Positions 32,977-41,095 of a DNA stretch of 43,172 nucleotides are shown here, one piece after another. Every line of letters begins with the position of its first letter. Positions within the stretch are counted from its first letter, which is position 1. Under the pieces are notes generated by a model, which saw nothing but the letters and a program-made list of their open reading frames with translations, searched no databases and was not told the origin of the DNA. Source of the DNA: an uncultured Eubacteriales bacterium (lineage in GTDB: Bacteria > Bacillota > Clostridia > Oscillospirales > Acutalibacteraceae). The translations under genes and the position numbers were made by a program. The stretch covers positions 1 through 43,172 of the forward strand of contig OMYH01000030.1 of the NCBI GenBank assembly GCA_900315255.1, in the 5' to 3' direction.

Positions 32977-33818
32977 TGTTCTTCCCCCTTTATCATATAC
33001 ACGAATATATCCTCTATTGTTGTGGGTTCTGCATTGTCGCTGTCATGCACAGCGTCCGTTCTGACAACAGCCTGAATGCCGTAGGGTGTTTCTCGTTTGC
33101 CGAGTATATCATTACGGTCATAGCCTTCTATCTCGTCCTTGCTGCAGTTCACCTTGCGGAAGCTGTCGAGCAGAACGTCCTTTTCCTCGCACAAAAGCAG
33201 CTTTCCCTTATGGAGTACGGCGATATAATCGCACAGCTTTTCAAGGTCTGTGACTATATGCGAAGAAAACAGCACGGAATGATTCTCATCCCTTGTGAAC
33301 TCAAAGATAATGTCTGCAAATTCATCTCTGACAACGGGGTCAAGTCCGCTTGTCGCCTCGTCTAAAATGAGCAGGTCAGCATTATGCGACAGTGCTGCGG
33401 CGATAGCGATCTTCTTTTTCATACCGAACGAATAATCCTTGAATTTAGTCTTTTCGGGGATCTCGAATCTGTCGGCATATTCAAAGAACGTCTTGCTGTC
33501 CCACTCGTCATAGCATTTGGAGAGCATTTTCTCGATACTCTTCAGATTAAACGAAGACGGAAACATCACCTCATCGGGCACGATACCTACCTTCTGACGT
33601 ATCTTCCACAGCTTATCGGTGTCGGTTTCTCCGAGTAAAGACAGCTCCCCTTCCGAGCGTACCGCTCCGTACAATATTTTGAGCAGTGTAGTTTTTCCTG
33701 CTCCGTTCTCGCCTACAAGCCCCATAACACAGCCTGTCGGCAGTGACAGCGTTACACGGTCGAGCATAAAGCTCTTATATTTTTTTGTGATATTTTTCAT
33801 CACAAATGCATTTTCCAT
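32973..33818 (-). CDS. ABC transporter ATP-binding protein (YtrB-type)
   Basis: 281 residues from ATG 33818 with AGGAGG seven bases upstream. A longer in-frame start at 33860 would translate a dispersed repeat and is rejected. Walker A GLVGENGAGKTTLLK, signature YSFGMKKKIAIAAALS (a variant of LSGGQ), Walker B LLILDEATSGLDP and switch histidine SSHIV. It powers the two permeases encoded after it. Third-party similarity: exporter ATPases linked to YtrA-type GntR regulators. Confidence 0.93.
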   Translation of the reverse strand: MENAFVMKNITKKYKSFMLDRVTLSLPTGCVMGLVGENGAGKTTLLKILYGAVRSEGELSLLGETDTDKLWKIRQKVGIVPDEVMFPSSFNLKSIEKMLSKCYDEWDSKTFFEYADRFEIPEKTKFKDYSFGMKKKIAIAAALSHNADLLILDEATSGLDPVVRDEFADIIFEFTRDENHSVLFSSHIVTDLEKLCDYIAVLHKGKLLLCEEKDVLLDSFRKVNCSKDEIEGYDRNDILGKRETPYGIQAVVRTDAVHDSDNAEPTTIEDIFVYMIKGEEH

Positions 33819-33832
33819 ATTATATCCTCCTT

Positions 33833-33950
33833 GCGGCGGGTCGCCGCTCACATTACGCATTCGTAGTTTAATGTGATACTTGTTGTGCAGAAAGGTCTAT
33901 CGTTAACAATAAAGCCCAACGTAACTCGCCGGTCGGCGCTTGCCGTCTAC
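33833..33950. repeat. REP-like hairpin (copy A) plus a second dispersed repeat, inside the GntR/ABC operon
   Basis: 33833-33870: GCGGCG..CGCCGC hairpin with tail CTCACATTACGCATTCGTAGTTT. 33883-33950: a different segment (TTGTGCAGAAAGGTCTATCG, TTAACAATAAAGC, CGGTCGGCGCTTGCCG) also found at 43010-43073. Both sit between the regulator and ATPase genes. Confidence 0.8.
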
Positions 33951-33971
33951 TCACAATCATTGCACATTAAC

Positions 33972-34349
33972 TTACCTATCTTCCTCGCTCAGCAGGTCGA
34001 TCATGCTTTTCAGCTCTTCATGCGATAACCCTATCGGCTTCCCAAGCCGTATCGCCTCCAACAAATGACCCTCTATCTGCGTGAGTACGGTTTCCCTGAC
34101 AAGCTCGGTATTTGTCCCCGACACGAAACAGCCCTTCCCTGCTGCGGTATATATAAATCCGTCACGTTCCAGTTCTTCATACGCTCGCTTTGTCGTTATA
34201 ACGCTTATCCGCAGATCCTTCGCAAGATTGCGTATCGACGGCAGAGGACTGTCGGGTGATAGCTCTCCGCCGATTATCGCATTCTTTACCTGTTCATATA
34301 TCTGTTCGTATATAGGTATGCCCCTGCGGTTATCGATCACTATCTTCAT
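33972..34349 (-). CDS. GntR-family transcriptional regulator, YtrA subfamily
   Basis: 125 residues. The winged helix-turn-helix starts MKIVIDNRRGIPIYEQIYEQVKNAIIGGELSPDSPLPSIRNLAKDLRISVITTKRAYEELERDGFIYTAAGKGCFV, typical of GntR, followed by a short C-terminal helix pair of about 45 residues as in YtrA and not a large effector domain. It very likely represses its own operon: a 9-base inverted repeat covers the -10. GGGGGAG precedes ATG 34349. It heads the operon with the ATPase and permeases. The inducer is unknown, but relatives answer to lipid II-binding antibiotics or envelope stress. Confidence 0.93.
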   Translation of the reverse strand: MKIVIDNRRGIPIYEQIYEQVKNAIIGGELSPDSPLPSIRNLAKDLRISVITTKRAYEELERDGFIYTAAGKGCFVSGTNTELVRETVLTQIEGHLLEAIRLGKPIGLSHEELKSMIDLLSEEDR

Positions 34350-34371
34350 TTATCTCCCCCATTATGGTTCA

Positions 34372-34396
34372 ACTGTATATTTACAGTATATACAGT
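34372..34396. promoter_or_regulatory. Likely GntR/YtrA operator
   Basis: Arms ACTGTATAT (34372-34380) and ATATACAGT (34388-34396) are perfect inverted repeats with a 7-base centre. The site overlaps the -10 (34385-34390) and start of the promoter of the GntR gene, fitting autorepression. Confidence 0.7.
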
Positions 34397-34413
34397 ATTC
34401 ACAGATTTGTCAA
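34385..34413 (-). promoter_or_regulatory. Promoter of the GntR/ABC operon
   Basis: Minus-strand TTGACA (34408-34413), 17-base spacer, TATACT (34385-34390). Confidence 0.8.
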
Positions 34414-34439
34414 TAGGTTTTAAAAAAAATTAAAAAAAT

Positions 34440-34468
34440 AAAGCCGCAGCCTTCACGGCCACAGCTTT
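34440..34468 (-). terminator. Terminator of the four-helix-bundle gene
   Basis: Arms 34440-34451 and 34457-34468 form a 12-base stem (three G-U pairs on the minus-strand RNA) with a 5-base loop, then TATTTTTTTAATTTTTTTT. Confidence 0.85.
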
Positions 34469-34486
34469 ACAGACTTTGTTAACAAC

Positions 34487-34882
34487 TCATGACGAATAAT
34501 TATTGCTGTTGTATCTGTTCCACTTGCTTGTAGAAACGTTATTTGACTTATTGGCATTGATAGATGCAATAAGAACATTTTTAATATCCTGCAGAAGCGA
34601 GATCAGATAAACGTAGTCATACGGGAACAAATTCATGGAGCTTAATGTTTTAAGAAGATATACGCACTCCACCGAAGCTTTAAGTGCCTCCTGAAGATGC
34701 TCGTTAAAATCGGTTTTATCGTCACCATAAACGGATTTGTTAATATGTGTACCCATTTCAGACGCTGCTTCGAGCAATCTTTTTGAAATAGTCTCGTCAA
34801 AGCCTGATTTGGAGTAAGCCTCGTTAAACAATGCGATCTGAGCCAGAAATTCAACCGATTTATTAAAAATGATATTACTCAT
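34487..34882 (-). CDS. Four-helix-bundle protein (S23/IVP-type family)
   Basis: 131 residues from ATG 34882 with GAGGTG at 34889-34894. A longer frame would run through the promoter. Predicted all-helical: NKSVEFLAQIALFNEAYSK, SKRLLEAASEMGTHINKSVYG, NEHLQEALKASVECVYLLKTL and YVYLISLLQDIKNVLIASINAN correspond to the four helices of the bundle family first seen in 23S rRNA intervening sequences. The C-terminus is Ser/Asn-rich and likely disordered. Members often sit beside retroelements or mobile DNA as accessory proteins; here it stands alone with its own promoter and terminator. Confidence 0.8.
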   Translation of the reverse strand: MSNIIFNKSVEFLAQIALFNEAYSKSGFDETISKRLLEAASEMGTHINKSVYGDDKTDFNEHLQEALKASVECVYLLKTLSSMNLFPYDYVYLISLLQDIKNVLIASINANKSNNVSTSKWNRYNSNNYSS

Positions 34883-34901
34883 GGTTATCACCTCAACATA
34901 T

Positions 34902-34930
34902 ATTATATCAAAACCATGAAAAAAAAGCAA
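34902..34930 (-). promoter_or_regulatory. Promoter of the four-helix-bundle gene
   Basis: Minus-strand TATAAT (34902-34907) with a weak TTGCTT (34925-34930) 17 bases upstream. Confidence 0.5.
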
Positions 34931-35042
34931 TAAATAATTTTTATTTGCGGCGTTTTTTTAGTGAAATTTTTCTTTAAAAATATGTACAAAATGACTACTT
35001 ATAGCCTATGCCCTCCACGGCTTTCAGACTCTGAACTTGCAT

Positions 35043-35078
35043 CGGACAGCGTCCGCTCACATTACGAGTTCGTAGTTT
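35043..35078. repeat. REP-like hairpin, copy B
   Basis: CGGAC..GTCCG hairpin followed by the conserved tail CTCACATTACGAGTTCGTAG. It lies in the 34931-35374 gap, which holds no gene but also contains the short MITE copy and the ftsZ terminator. Confidence 0.75.
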
Positions 35079-35190
35079 CTTGTTTTTCCCACTCAAAACT
35101 TGCGGCGGCTTTATACTGAACTTGACATAAAATATATTTTTATTTATAATTCTTATTTCAAATTAAGCGTTCCGCGTTCCGAATTCCGAA

Positions 35191-35318
35191 TTAAGGAGAC
35201 GCTGATTAAATCGAGTGCCGAAGTTGCGCAGTCAGATTTTTAGGCAAATTGTGCGAAAAATCCGCAGGAATACTGACGTATTTCAAGGATTTTGAGTGCA
35301 TGATCAGTGGTTCCTTAA
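35191..35318. mobile_element. MITE-like element, short copy
   Basis: 128 bases, near-identical to 17378-17540 but lacking 35 bases before the right end, so most of the A/T-rich inner part of the right terminal repeat is gone. Same TTAAGGAG...TTCCTTAA boundaries. Confidence 0.75.
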
Positions 35319-35351
35319 CAAAGGCCGCCCCGAAAACAACTCGGAGCGACC
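35319..35351 (-). terminator. Terminator of ftsZ
   Basis: Arms 35323-35333 and 35341-35351 (GGTCGCTCCGA with TCGGGGCGGCC on the minus strand, two G-U pairs), followed by TTTGTTAA, which is already the edge of the MITE-like element. Confidence 0.7.
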
Positions 35352-35374
35352 GTTATTACCTATACTATCCGGAA

Positions 35375-36556
35375 TCAATCCTCGCCGAAGATCTGCATGA
35401 TCTCGTAGAATGTATCCTCTTCGTCAAGCTTCTTCGATGACTCCTGCTTCGGAGCACGGTTCGGCTTGTTGTTTGGCTTTACCTCTACTGTACGACGCTG
35501 CGGCTCGCTTGAGGTATCGTAGTCTTTCGAAAAAGAAGGTTTAGGCTTCGACACAGCGTTAGTAGGGCGGGCAACAGGCTTAACATAATTACCGTTCTCA
35601 TCGCCGAATCCTGTTGCGATAACCGTAACTCTGATCTCGTCTTCGAGGGTTTCGTCAAGCACAGCACCCCAGATGATGTTTGCGTCTTCGTCTGCCTGCT
35701 CTGTGATCATCGACGATGCAATGTCGATCTCGTCGAGTCCGATGTCCTGTGAAGCAGTGATGTTTACAACAAGACCCTTTGCTCCCTGGATTGTCGTTTC
35801 GAGCAACGGCGAGCTGATAGCTCTCTGTGCGGCCTCTGCAGCCTTATCCTTACCTGTGGCAACGCCTACGCCCATGTGCGCAAGACCTGCGTTCTCCATT
35901 ACTGCCGTTACATCGGCAAAGTCGAGGTTTACAAGACCCGGGATAAGAATCAGGTCGGAGATACTCTGAACACCTTGTCTGAGTACGTCGTCTGCGATCT
36001 CAAAAGCATTCTTGAGTGTGATCCTCTCCGTGCTGACATTCTTGAGCTTTTCGTTCGGCACGATAACAAGCGAATCTACATACTGCTTAAGCTCTTCAAT
36101 GCCTGCCTCTGCCTGCTGCATACGGTGCTTGCCCTCAAATGCAAAAGGCTTTGTAACGATAGCAACTGTGAGTATGCCCATCTCTCTTGCGATCTTTGCA
36201 ACGATAGGAGCTGCTCCCGTTCCTGTACCGCCGCCCATGCCTGCGGTGATGAATACCATATCTGTATCTTTGAGTGCGTCTTCGATCTCTTCGCTGTTCT
36301 CTATTGCTGCCTTCTCGCCGATCGCAGGCTGTGAACCTGCACCCTTGCCCTTTGTGAGCTTTGCGCCGATATGAATAGTGCGGTCTGCCTTTGAAGACTG
36401 TAATACGTGGTCATCTGTGTTGATCGCAATAAACTCAACCGATCTAACCTGACTGTTTATCATTCTGTTGACAGCGTTACCGCCGCCGCCGCCTACTCCT
36501 ATTACTTTTATAACAGGCAGGTTGCCGTTATATTCCTCTTCCAACTGAAAAGCCAT
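35375..36556 (-). CDS. ftsZ: Cell division protein FtsZ
   Basis: 393 residues from ATG 36556 ([10 protein letters not shown]) with AGGAGG at 36566-36571. Tubulin-type GTPase: [16 protein letters not shown] near the N-terminus, the GGGTGTG loop at about 105-111 and the T7 loop [17 protein letters not shown] Pro/Lys linker of about 60 residues leads to a short C-terminal peptide ([16 protein letters not shown]) that binds FtsA/SepF-type partners. It forms the division ring. It is separated from ftsQ by 470 bases and has its own leader, so expression is probably independent of the mur genes. Confidence 0.98.
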   Translation of the reverse strand: MAFQLEEEYNGNLPVIKVIGVGGGGGNAVNRMINSQVRSVEFIAINTDDHVLQSSKADRTIHIGAKLTKGKGAGSQPAIGEKAAIENSEEIEDALKDTDMVFITAGMGGGTGTGAAPIVAKIAREMGILTVAIVTKPFAFEGKHRMQQAEAGIEELKQYVDSLVIVPNEKLKNVSTERITLKNAFEIADDVLRQGVQSISDLILIPGLVNLDFADVTAVMENAGLAHMGVGVATGKDKAAEAAQRAISSPLLETTIQGAKGLVVNITASQDIGLDEIDIASSMITEQADEDANIIWGAVLDETLEDEIRVTVIATGFGDENGNYVKPVARPTNAVSKPKPSFSKDYDTSSEPQRRTVEVKPNNKPNRAPKQESSKKLDEEDTFYEIMQIFGED

Positions 36557-36577
36557 TTTATATTCCTCCTTACTTGT

Positions 36578-36590
36578 GATCACCGTGATC
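36578..36590. promoter_or_regulatory. Small palindrome in the ftsZ leader
   Basis: GATCACCGTGATC (6-base arms around one base) lies between the AGGAGG of ftsZ and -10-like sequences (TATAAT and TATAGT on the minus strand, about 36609-36640). No convincing -35 pair was found. Confidence 0.3.
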
Positions 36591-36840
36591 TGATATGATC
36601 CGATCTGTCCGTATAATAGATTATACTCTCTGCTACTATACTAATTTATCACATTTACACGGAAATTTCAATAATATTTTAGGAATTAAGAAAATTTCGA
36701 CATAACGCTTAAAAATTGACACCGTTTTTATACAATAATTACAGAATTGTAACAAAAGTCATCCTTTAATTTACGCCCTATTTCTCACCCATCCAACCTG
36801 AGTAACATTTATTTAAGACTTGTTACGGCTATTGGAATAC

Positions 36841-36879
36841 AGCGGACAGTGTCCGCTGACATTTCGCATACATAGTTTA
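36841..36879. repeat. REP-like hairpin, copy C
   Basis: AGCGGACA-G-TGTCCGCT is a perfect 8-base stem, followed by GACATTTCGCATACATAGTTT. The rest of the 36557-37027 gap shows the ftsZ leader and AT-rich sequence without a gene. Confidence 0.75.
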
Positions 36880-37027
36880 AGATAACCGTCACTTTACCGC
36901 TTGCATCCGACTCGATTTTGAAAATGACAAACCCCTTGATTCTCAATTCTTTTAGCTAACAACTTTTGTCTTTGAACTTGCAAAAATGACACAATGAAGC
37001 CTGATATTAAAATCTACAAGAAACTTC

Positions 37028-38362
37028 TCATTCCTGATAATAAGCCGTTCCATACTCGCCCGTAATATTCTCATCGGCGGTTTCTTCTCCCCCATAATAC
37101 TCCTCATCGTAATAGTATTCCTCATCTTCGTCCTCGTTTCCGGACCCGGAGGATTCTTCTGCGGCAGATGAATTCGCCTTTCTCACTCCGGTGTTCGGTC
37201 CTGTGTATTCCTCGCCTGGAGCCGATGACGAAGCGGACGACGAAGTGCGGTTATCTGCGGAAACCGTGTTTGAATATATCGGAGTAAAATAAGACGCCTT
37301 TCGATCGCCGTTTGACAGCGACACGTCAAGATCACCCTTGTCGGCAGGGGATAGCTGATCGTTGATTATCGCCATCGCAGTCCTCAGCTTGTATCCGACG
37401 TCCTCGGGCAGTCCGATATGTATTGTGATCCTGTTGTCGTAGTTGAGCTTGATATTAGCTGCATTTGAAATATCTATTCCGTAAATCAGCGGAATATTAT
37501 TTTCGTTTATACCCTTAATGACCTCTTCGAGGATCTGCTTTGTTGTTTCTTTTTCAAAGCTGATGTATTTTCCGACCTCTGTGTCGGTCACCTTCAGTCC
37601 CTTCAGCAGCGGGATCTCTGACATCTGGTTCGGGTTTATCTCCAGAACCCTGCCCTTTTCGCTGATTATCGCATAGCCGCCGTTGACAGCCACCTCGTAT
37701 GACGGAATAGCAGGCTCTATTTTAATGACCCGTGCCGCAGGAATCTTGTATGTTATCTCTGCATTTTCTATATAAGGCAGGCTGTCGACCAGTTTTTTGA
37801 CGGCCGCCTTTTTCCTGACGGTGAAGATGTTGCCGTGCAGCTTCAGACCGCTTTTTTCTATAATCTCGCTTTCGCTGTACGGTACGCTCTCTGCATTCTC
37901 CACCAGTATTTCGTTCGTTTTGAACAGCACATTAAAAGAGAAAAAAGCCGCTATGCCTACCACAACAAAAAATGTAAGCACATATTTTATACGGTTGCGT
38001 TTTTTCCGCTGCGCCCTCGTCAACTCCTTCGGCTTGGGAGTGTTTTTATAGTAGCTTTTCTCACGCTTTTCGTCCGGGGTTTTCTTTGGTTTCTCCGTGC
38101 GTTCCCTTTCTCTTTTCGAGTCCGCAGTATACCCGTAACGTGTGCGGAAATAATCCTCGGGATTATGCTTGATCTGTTCAGGCTCGCTGAAATTTGCGAA
38201 TCTGTCAGACGAAGTGATATTATAATAATCATCGAACAGCTGTTCATCACTTCGCCGTCTTCGGGGTCTGTCTTTGCGTTCATTTCCCGATGAGCCTTTG
38301 TCCCGAGCGGTTGTTCTTTTTCTTCTATCCTTGGTATCTTCCTTTTCTTTTCCTTTACGCAC
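37028..38362 (-). CDS. ftsQ: Cell division protein FtsQ/DivIB
   Basis: 444 residues starting at GTG 38362 with GGAAGGA ten bases upstream. A long basic cytoplasmic N-terminus (about 1-125, rich in Arg/Lys/Glu), one membrane helix (VLTFFVVVGIAAFFSFNVLF), then a POTRA domain (FKTNEILVENAESVPYSESEIIEKSGL) and the FtsQ beta domain (YKIPAARVIKIEPAIPSYEVAVNGGYAIISEKGRVL). It bridges early and late divisome parts with DivIC and FtsL. The C-terminal 90 residues are an unusual Ser-rich then Asp/Glu/Tyr-rich tail (DEDEEYYYDEEYYGGEE). It lies 25 bases after murA. Confidence 0.93.
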   Translation of the reverse strand: MRKGKEKEDTKDRRKRTTARDKGSSGNERKDRPRRRRSDEQLFDDYYNITSSDRFANFSEPEQIKHNPEDYFRTRYGYTADSKRERERTEKPKKTPDEKREKSYYKNTPKPKELTRAQRKKRNRIKYVLTFFVVVGIAAFFSFNVLFKTNEILVENAESVPYSESEIIEKSGLKLHGNIFTVRKKAAVKKLVDSLPYIENAEITYKIPAARVIKIEPAIPSYEVAVNGGYAIISEKGRVLEINPNQMSEIPLLKGLKVTDTEVGKYISFEKETTKQILEEVIKGINENNIPLIYGIDISNAANIKLNYDNRITIHIGLPEDVGYKLRTAMAIINDQLSPADKGDLDVSLSNGDRKASYFTPIYSNTVSADNRTSSSASSSAPGEEYTGPNTGVRKANSSAAEESSGSGNEDEDEEYYYDEEYYGGEETADENITGEYGTAYYQE

Positions 38363-38387
38363 GATTTCACGTCCTTCCCGTTTATAG

Positions 38388-39641
38388 TTACACCCGACGT
38401 ACCTCTCCGCCGAGCCTGGTCAGCGTTACTTCGATATTTTCATATCCACGATCAAGGAATTTCAGTCCCTCTACGGTAGTTCTTCCCTCAGCTCCAAGAC
38501 CTGCGGTGATAAGCGCCGCAGCGCCTCTCAGATCCATAGCCTCGACCTCTGCGCCATGCAGCAGCTCCACACCCTGCGAAACAGCAACTCTGCCTTCTAC
38601 CTTGATATTTGCGCCCATTCTCAGCAGACCGCCGACATGAAGGTATCTGTTCTCAAAGATATTCTCCACAAACAGCGTAGTACCCCTGCTTCCTGCTATC
38701 ATAGCCATAACGGGAGCCTGCGCATCTGTCGGAAATCCCGGATACGGCATAGTACGCACTATTTTCGGAGCGGACAGCCTGTGAGGGCTATCCATAACGA
38801 TACTGCTGCCCTGAATATCCACATCGCAGCCGCATTCTTCAAAAATCGAAAGCACTGCTCCGAGATGTGAAGGTATCGAGCGGTTGAGCCTGATTTTTCC
38901 TCCTGTTGCCGCACAGCATGAAAGCAGCGTTGCGGCGGCGATCCTGTCGGGAATAACGCTGTGACTCACACCGTGAAGCTTTTCTGCCCCGTCAATAATG
39001 ATCGTACCCTCGCCTGCGCCCGAAACTTTCGCTCCGCAGCTGTTGAGATAATCCGCCAGGTCGCATATTTCGGGTTCTCTTGCGGCATTGGTGATAATGG
39101 TCGTACCCTCCGCCATGCTTGCGCATATCATAATGTTCTCCGTAGCGCCCACACTCGGAAACGACAAAGAGATATTTGTGCCGTGCAGTCCGTTCGGCGC
39201 AGTGCACCTGAACACTCCGTGTTCATCTTTGATTTCAACGCCAAGCTCAGACAACGCTTTCAGATGAAGGTCTATCGGTCTGGGGCCTATCTCGCAGCCC
39301 CCCGGGAAACACATCTCGGCAGTACCCGCTCGCGCAAGCAGCGCGCCTAAAAATATAATCGACGACCTCATCTCACGCATAAGCGAGTTCGGAATATCCG
39401 TTCTGCACAAGCCTCTGCTGTCGCAGACAAGCGTATTGTTGGTAAAGCTGACGTTACAGCCTAAGTACCGCAGGATATTGACCGAGCCAATCACATCAGA
39501 CAGATCGGGGCAATTATGTATGATGCTTTCCTCTCCGCTAAGGAGCGTTGCCGCAAGAATAGGCAGAGCGGAATTCTTCGAACCCTGAACGCTCGCTTCA
39601 CCCCGAAGTCTTTTCATACCGTCTATAATAAGACGTGACAA
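38388..39641 (-). CDS. murA: UDP-N-acetylglucosamine 1-carboxyvinyltransferase
   Basis: 417 residues from TTG 39641, chosen because AGAGG at 39651-39655 lies about 8-9 bases upstream; GTG 39650 overlaps it and TTG 39647 is too close. Start reads MSRLIIDGMKRLRGEASVQGSKNSALPIL. The catalytic cysteine is Cys116 in FPGGCEIGPRPID, so it should be fosfomycin-sensitive unless protected otherwise. FPTDAQAPVMA and ENRYLHVGGLLRMGA complete the EPSP-synthase-like fold. It adds enolpyruvate to UDP-GlcNAc, the first committed step of peptidoglycan synthesis in the cytoplasm. Confidence 0.97.
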   Translation of the reverse strand: MSRLIIDGMKRLRGEASVQGSKNSALPILAATLLSGEESIIHNCPDLSDVIGSVNILRYLGCNVSFTNNTLVCDSRGLCRTDIPNSLMREMRSSIIFLGALLARAGTAEMCFPGGCEIGPRPIDLHLKALSELGVEIKDEHGVFRCTAPNGLHGTNISLSFPSVGATENIMICASMAEGTTIITNAAREPEICDLADYLNSCGAKVSGAGEGTIIIDGAEKLHGVSHSVIPDRIAAATLLSCCAATGGKIRLNRSIPSHLGAVLSIFEECGCDVDIQGSSIVMDSPHRLSAPKIVRTMPYPGFPTDAQAPVMAMIAGSRGTTLFVENIFENRYLHVGGLLRMGANIKVEGRVAVSQGVELLHGAEVEAMDLRGAAALITAGLGAEGRTTVEGLKFLDRGYENIEVTLTRLGGEVRRV

Positions 39642-39751
39642 ATACAACACCCTCTTTTTGTTTAGTATTACTTAACATCAGAAGATTTTTTAATTCCGTC
39701 GGAGAACGTCCGTAGTATTCAGTCATTGTTCATTAACCTGTGTATCAGAAC

Positions 39752-39822
39752 ACTATATTAAACAAGGAGTTAAGCTCCTGCTTACGTCGGCGGGAAATTT
39801 TAACCAGCCATCGACGTCTGTT
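39752..39822. repeat. Dispersed hairpin repeat, second copy
   Basis: Inverted relative to 18355-18410: AGGAGTTAAGCTCCT and CGTCGGCGGG with CCATCGACG match that copy over about 50 bases. The 39642-39948 gap between murG and murA holds this repeat and no gene; a weak murA promoter may lie near 39670. Confidence 0.65.
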
Positions 39823-39948
39823 ACAGTTCCTTCTGAAAAGAACGCAGCAAAGTATAAGCCTTTAACCCAATTCCTAACTACAAAAGCTCCCGATTTAAGA
39901 ATAAATCCTTCTCTAAATTTTATGCTGTATTTGTCTTTTTCGACACTG

Positions 39949-41076
39949 TTATTTATTATATTTATCGTATGTTTCGGTAATTATTTTATAAATTCTCTCG
40001 TTTGCGTCGATAATAGCCATCTTCCTTGCATTTGCGGAATACTCTGAAAGCTTAGCCTTATCGCCGATTATCTTATCTATTTTTTCTGTCAAAAGCTCTC
40101 CCGTGAGATCTTTTTCCTCTATAATCTCGCCCGCATTCTGATTTACGAGCGCCATTGCGTTATGGTACTGGTGGTTCTCGGCAACATTCGGGGACGGAAT
40201 GAACACGGCCGGCTTGCCCTGAGCCTGAATCTCGCTTATGGTTATTGCGCCTGCACGGCAAACGACAACATCGGCAGCCGCAAGGCAGGTTGGCATATTG
40301 TCTATGTATTCTCTGATATCAAGATTACTGCACTGTGAAATATCCGTGCCCTTCTCCTTCACAAGCTCCGGGAAGAAATGTCCGTACTGTCCGTATGCAT
40401 GGATATGCTGATACTTGCCGTCTTTGCCGCTTCTTGCGATAATATCTGCGCAAGCCTCGTTGACCATCTGTGCGCCCAGACTGCCTCCGAATGACAGCAC
40501 AACGGGTCTTTCGTCAAGTCCGAGGACTTTCCTCGACTTTTCTCTGTCTGCGGAGATTATCTCCGTCCTTACGGGATTACCCGTTACAACGAAGTTGCAG
40601 CCCTCTTTCATATGCTTTTTTGCGTCTGCGATAGCGAGCATAACGACCTCTGCTTTTTTCGAGAGCATTTTGTTTGCCACACCGGGGAACGCATTCTGTT
40701 CGTGTATGAGTATCGGGATTCCCATATCTGCGGCAGCTCTGAGCACAGGACCGCTGACATAGCCGCCGGTACCCACGCACAGGTCGGGCTTGAATTCTTT
40801 TATTATCTTCTTGCTTGCGGAGATAGCCGTTGCCGCACGGTATACCGTCTGAACATTAGCCTTAATTGCGGCAGGCTTAAAGCTCCTCTTGAAGCCGCTG
40901 ACTCTTATAGGCTTAAAATCGAAGCCGGCTTTCGGCACGAGTCTTTCCTCCATGCCGCCCTTGTTGCCTACATATAATATCACACAGTCAGGCTGTTTTG
41001 ATTTCAAGTATCCTGCGATAGCCAAAGCAGGATTGATATGTCCTGCCGTACCGCCTCCTGCGAAAATAACTCTCAT
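39949..41076 (-). CDS. murG: MurG, undecaprenyl-PP-MurNAc-pentapeptide GlcNAc transferase
   Basis: 375 residues from ATG 41076 (MRVIFAGGGTAGHINPALA) with AGAGGGA upstream. GT28 glycosyltransferase: GGGTAGH loop, GTGGYVSGPVL, IHEQNAFPGVAN, SFGGSLGAQMVN and VCRAGAITISEIQAQGKPAVFIPSPNVAENHQYHNA. It turns lipid I into lipid II at the inner membrane face. The gene follows ftsW by 19 bases, the common Firmicute arrangement. Confidence 0.97.
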   Translation of the reverse strand: MRVIFAGGGTAGHINPALAIAGYLKSKQPDCVILYVGNKGGMEERLVPKAGFDFKPIRVSGFKRSFKPAAIKANVQTVYRAATAISASKKIIKEFKPDLCVGTGGYVSGPVLRAAADMGIPILIHEQNAFPGVANKMLSKKAEVVMLAIADAKKHMKEGCNFVVTGNPVRTEIISADREKSRKVLGLDERPVVLSFGGSLGAQMVNEACADIIARSGKDGKYQHIHAYGQYGHFFPELVKEKGTDISQCSNLDIREYIDNMPTCLAAADVVVCRAGAITISEIQAQGKPAVFIPSPNVAENHQYHNAMALVNQNAGEIIEEKDLTGELLTEKIDKIIGDKAKLSEYSANARKMAIIDANERIYKIITETYDKYNK

Positions 41077-41095
41077 TTTGTATCCCTCTTTCAGA

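Noticed and set aside
33819-33860. N-terminal extension of the ABC ATPase
   Set aside because: The extra residues come from the REP-like repeat; AGGAGG directly precedes ATG 33818.
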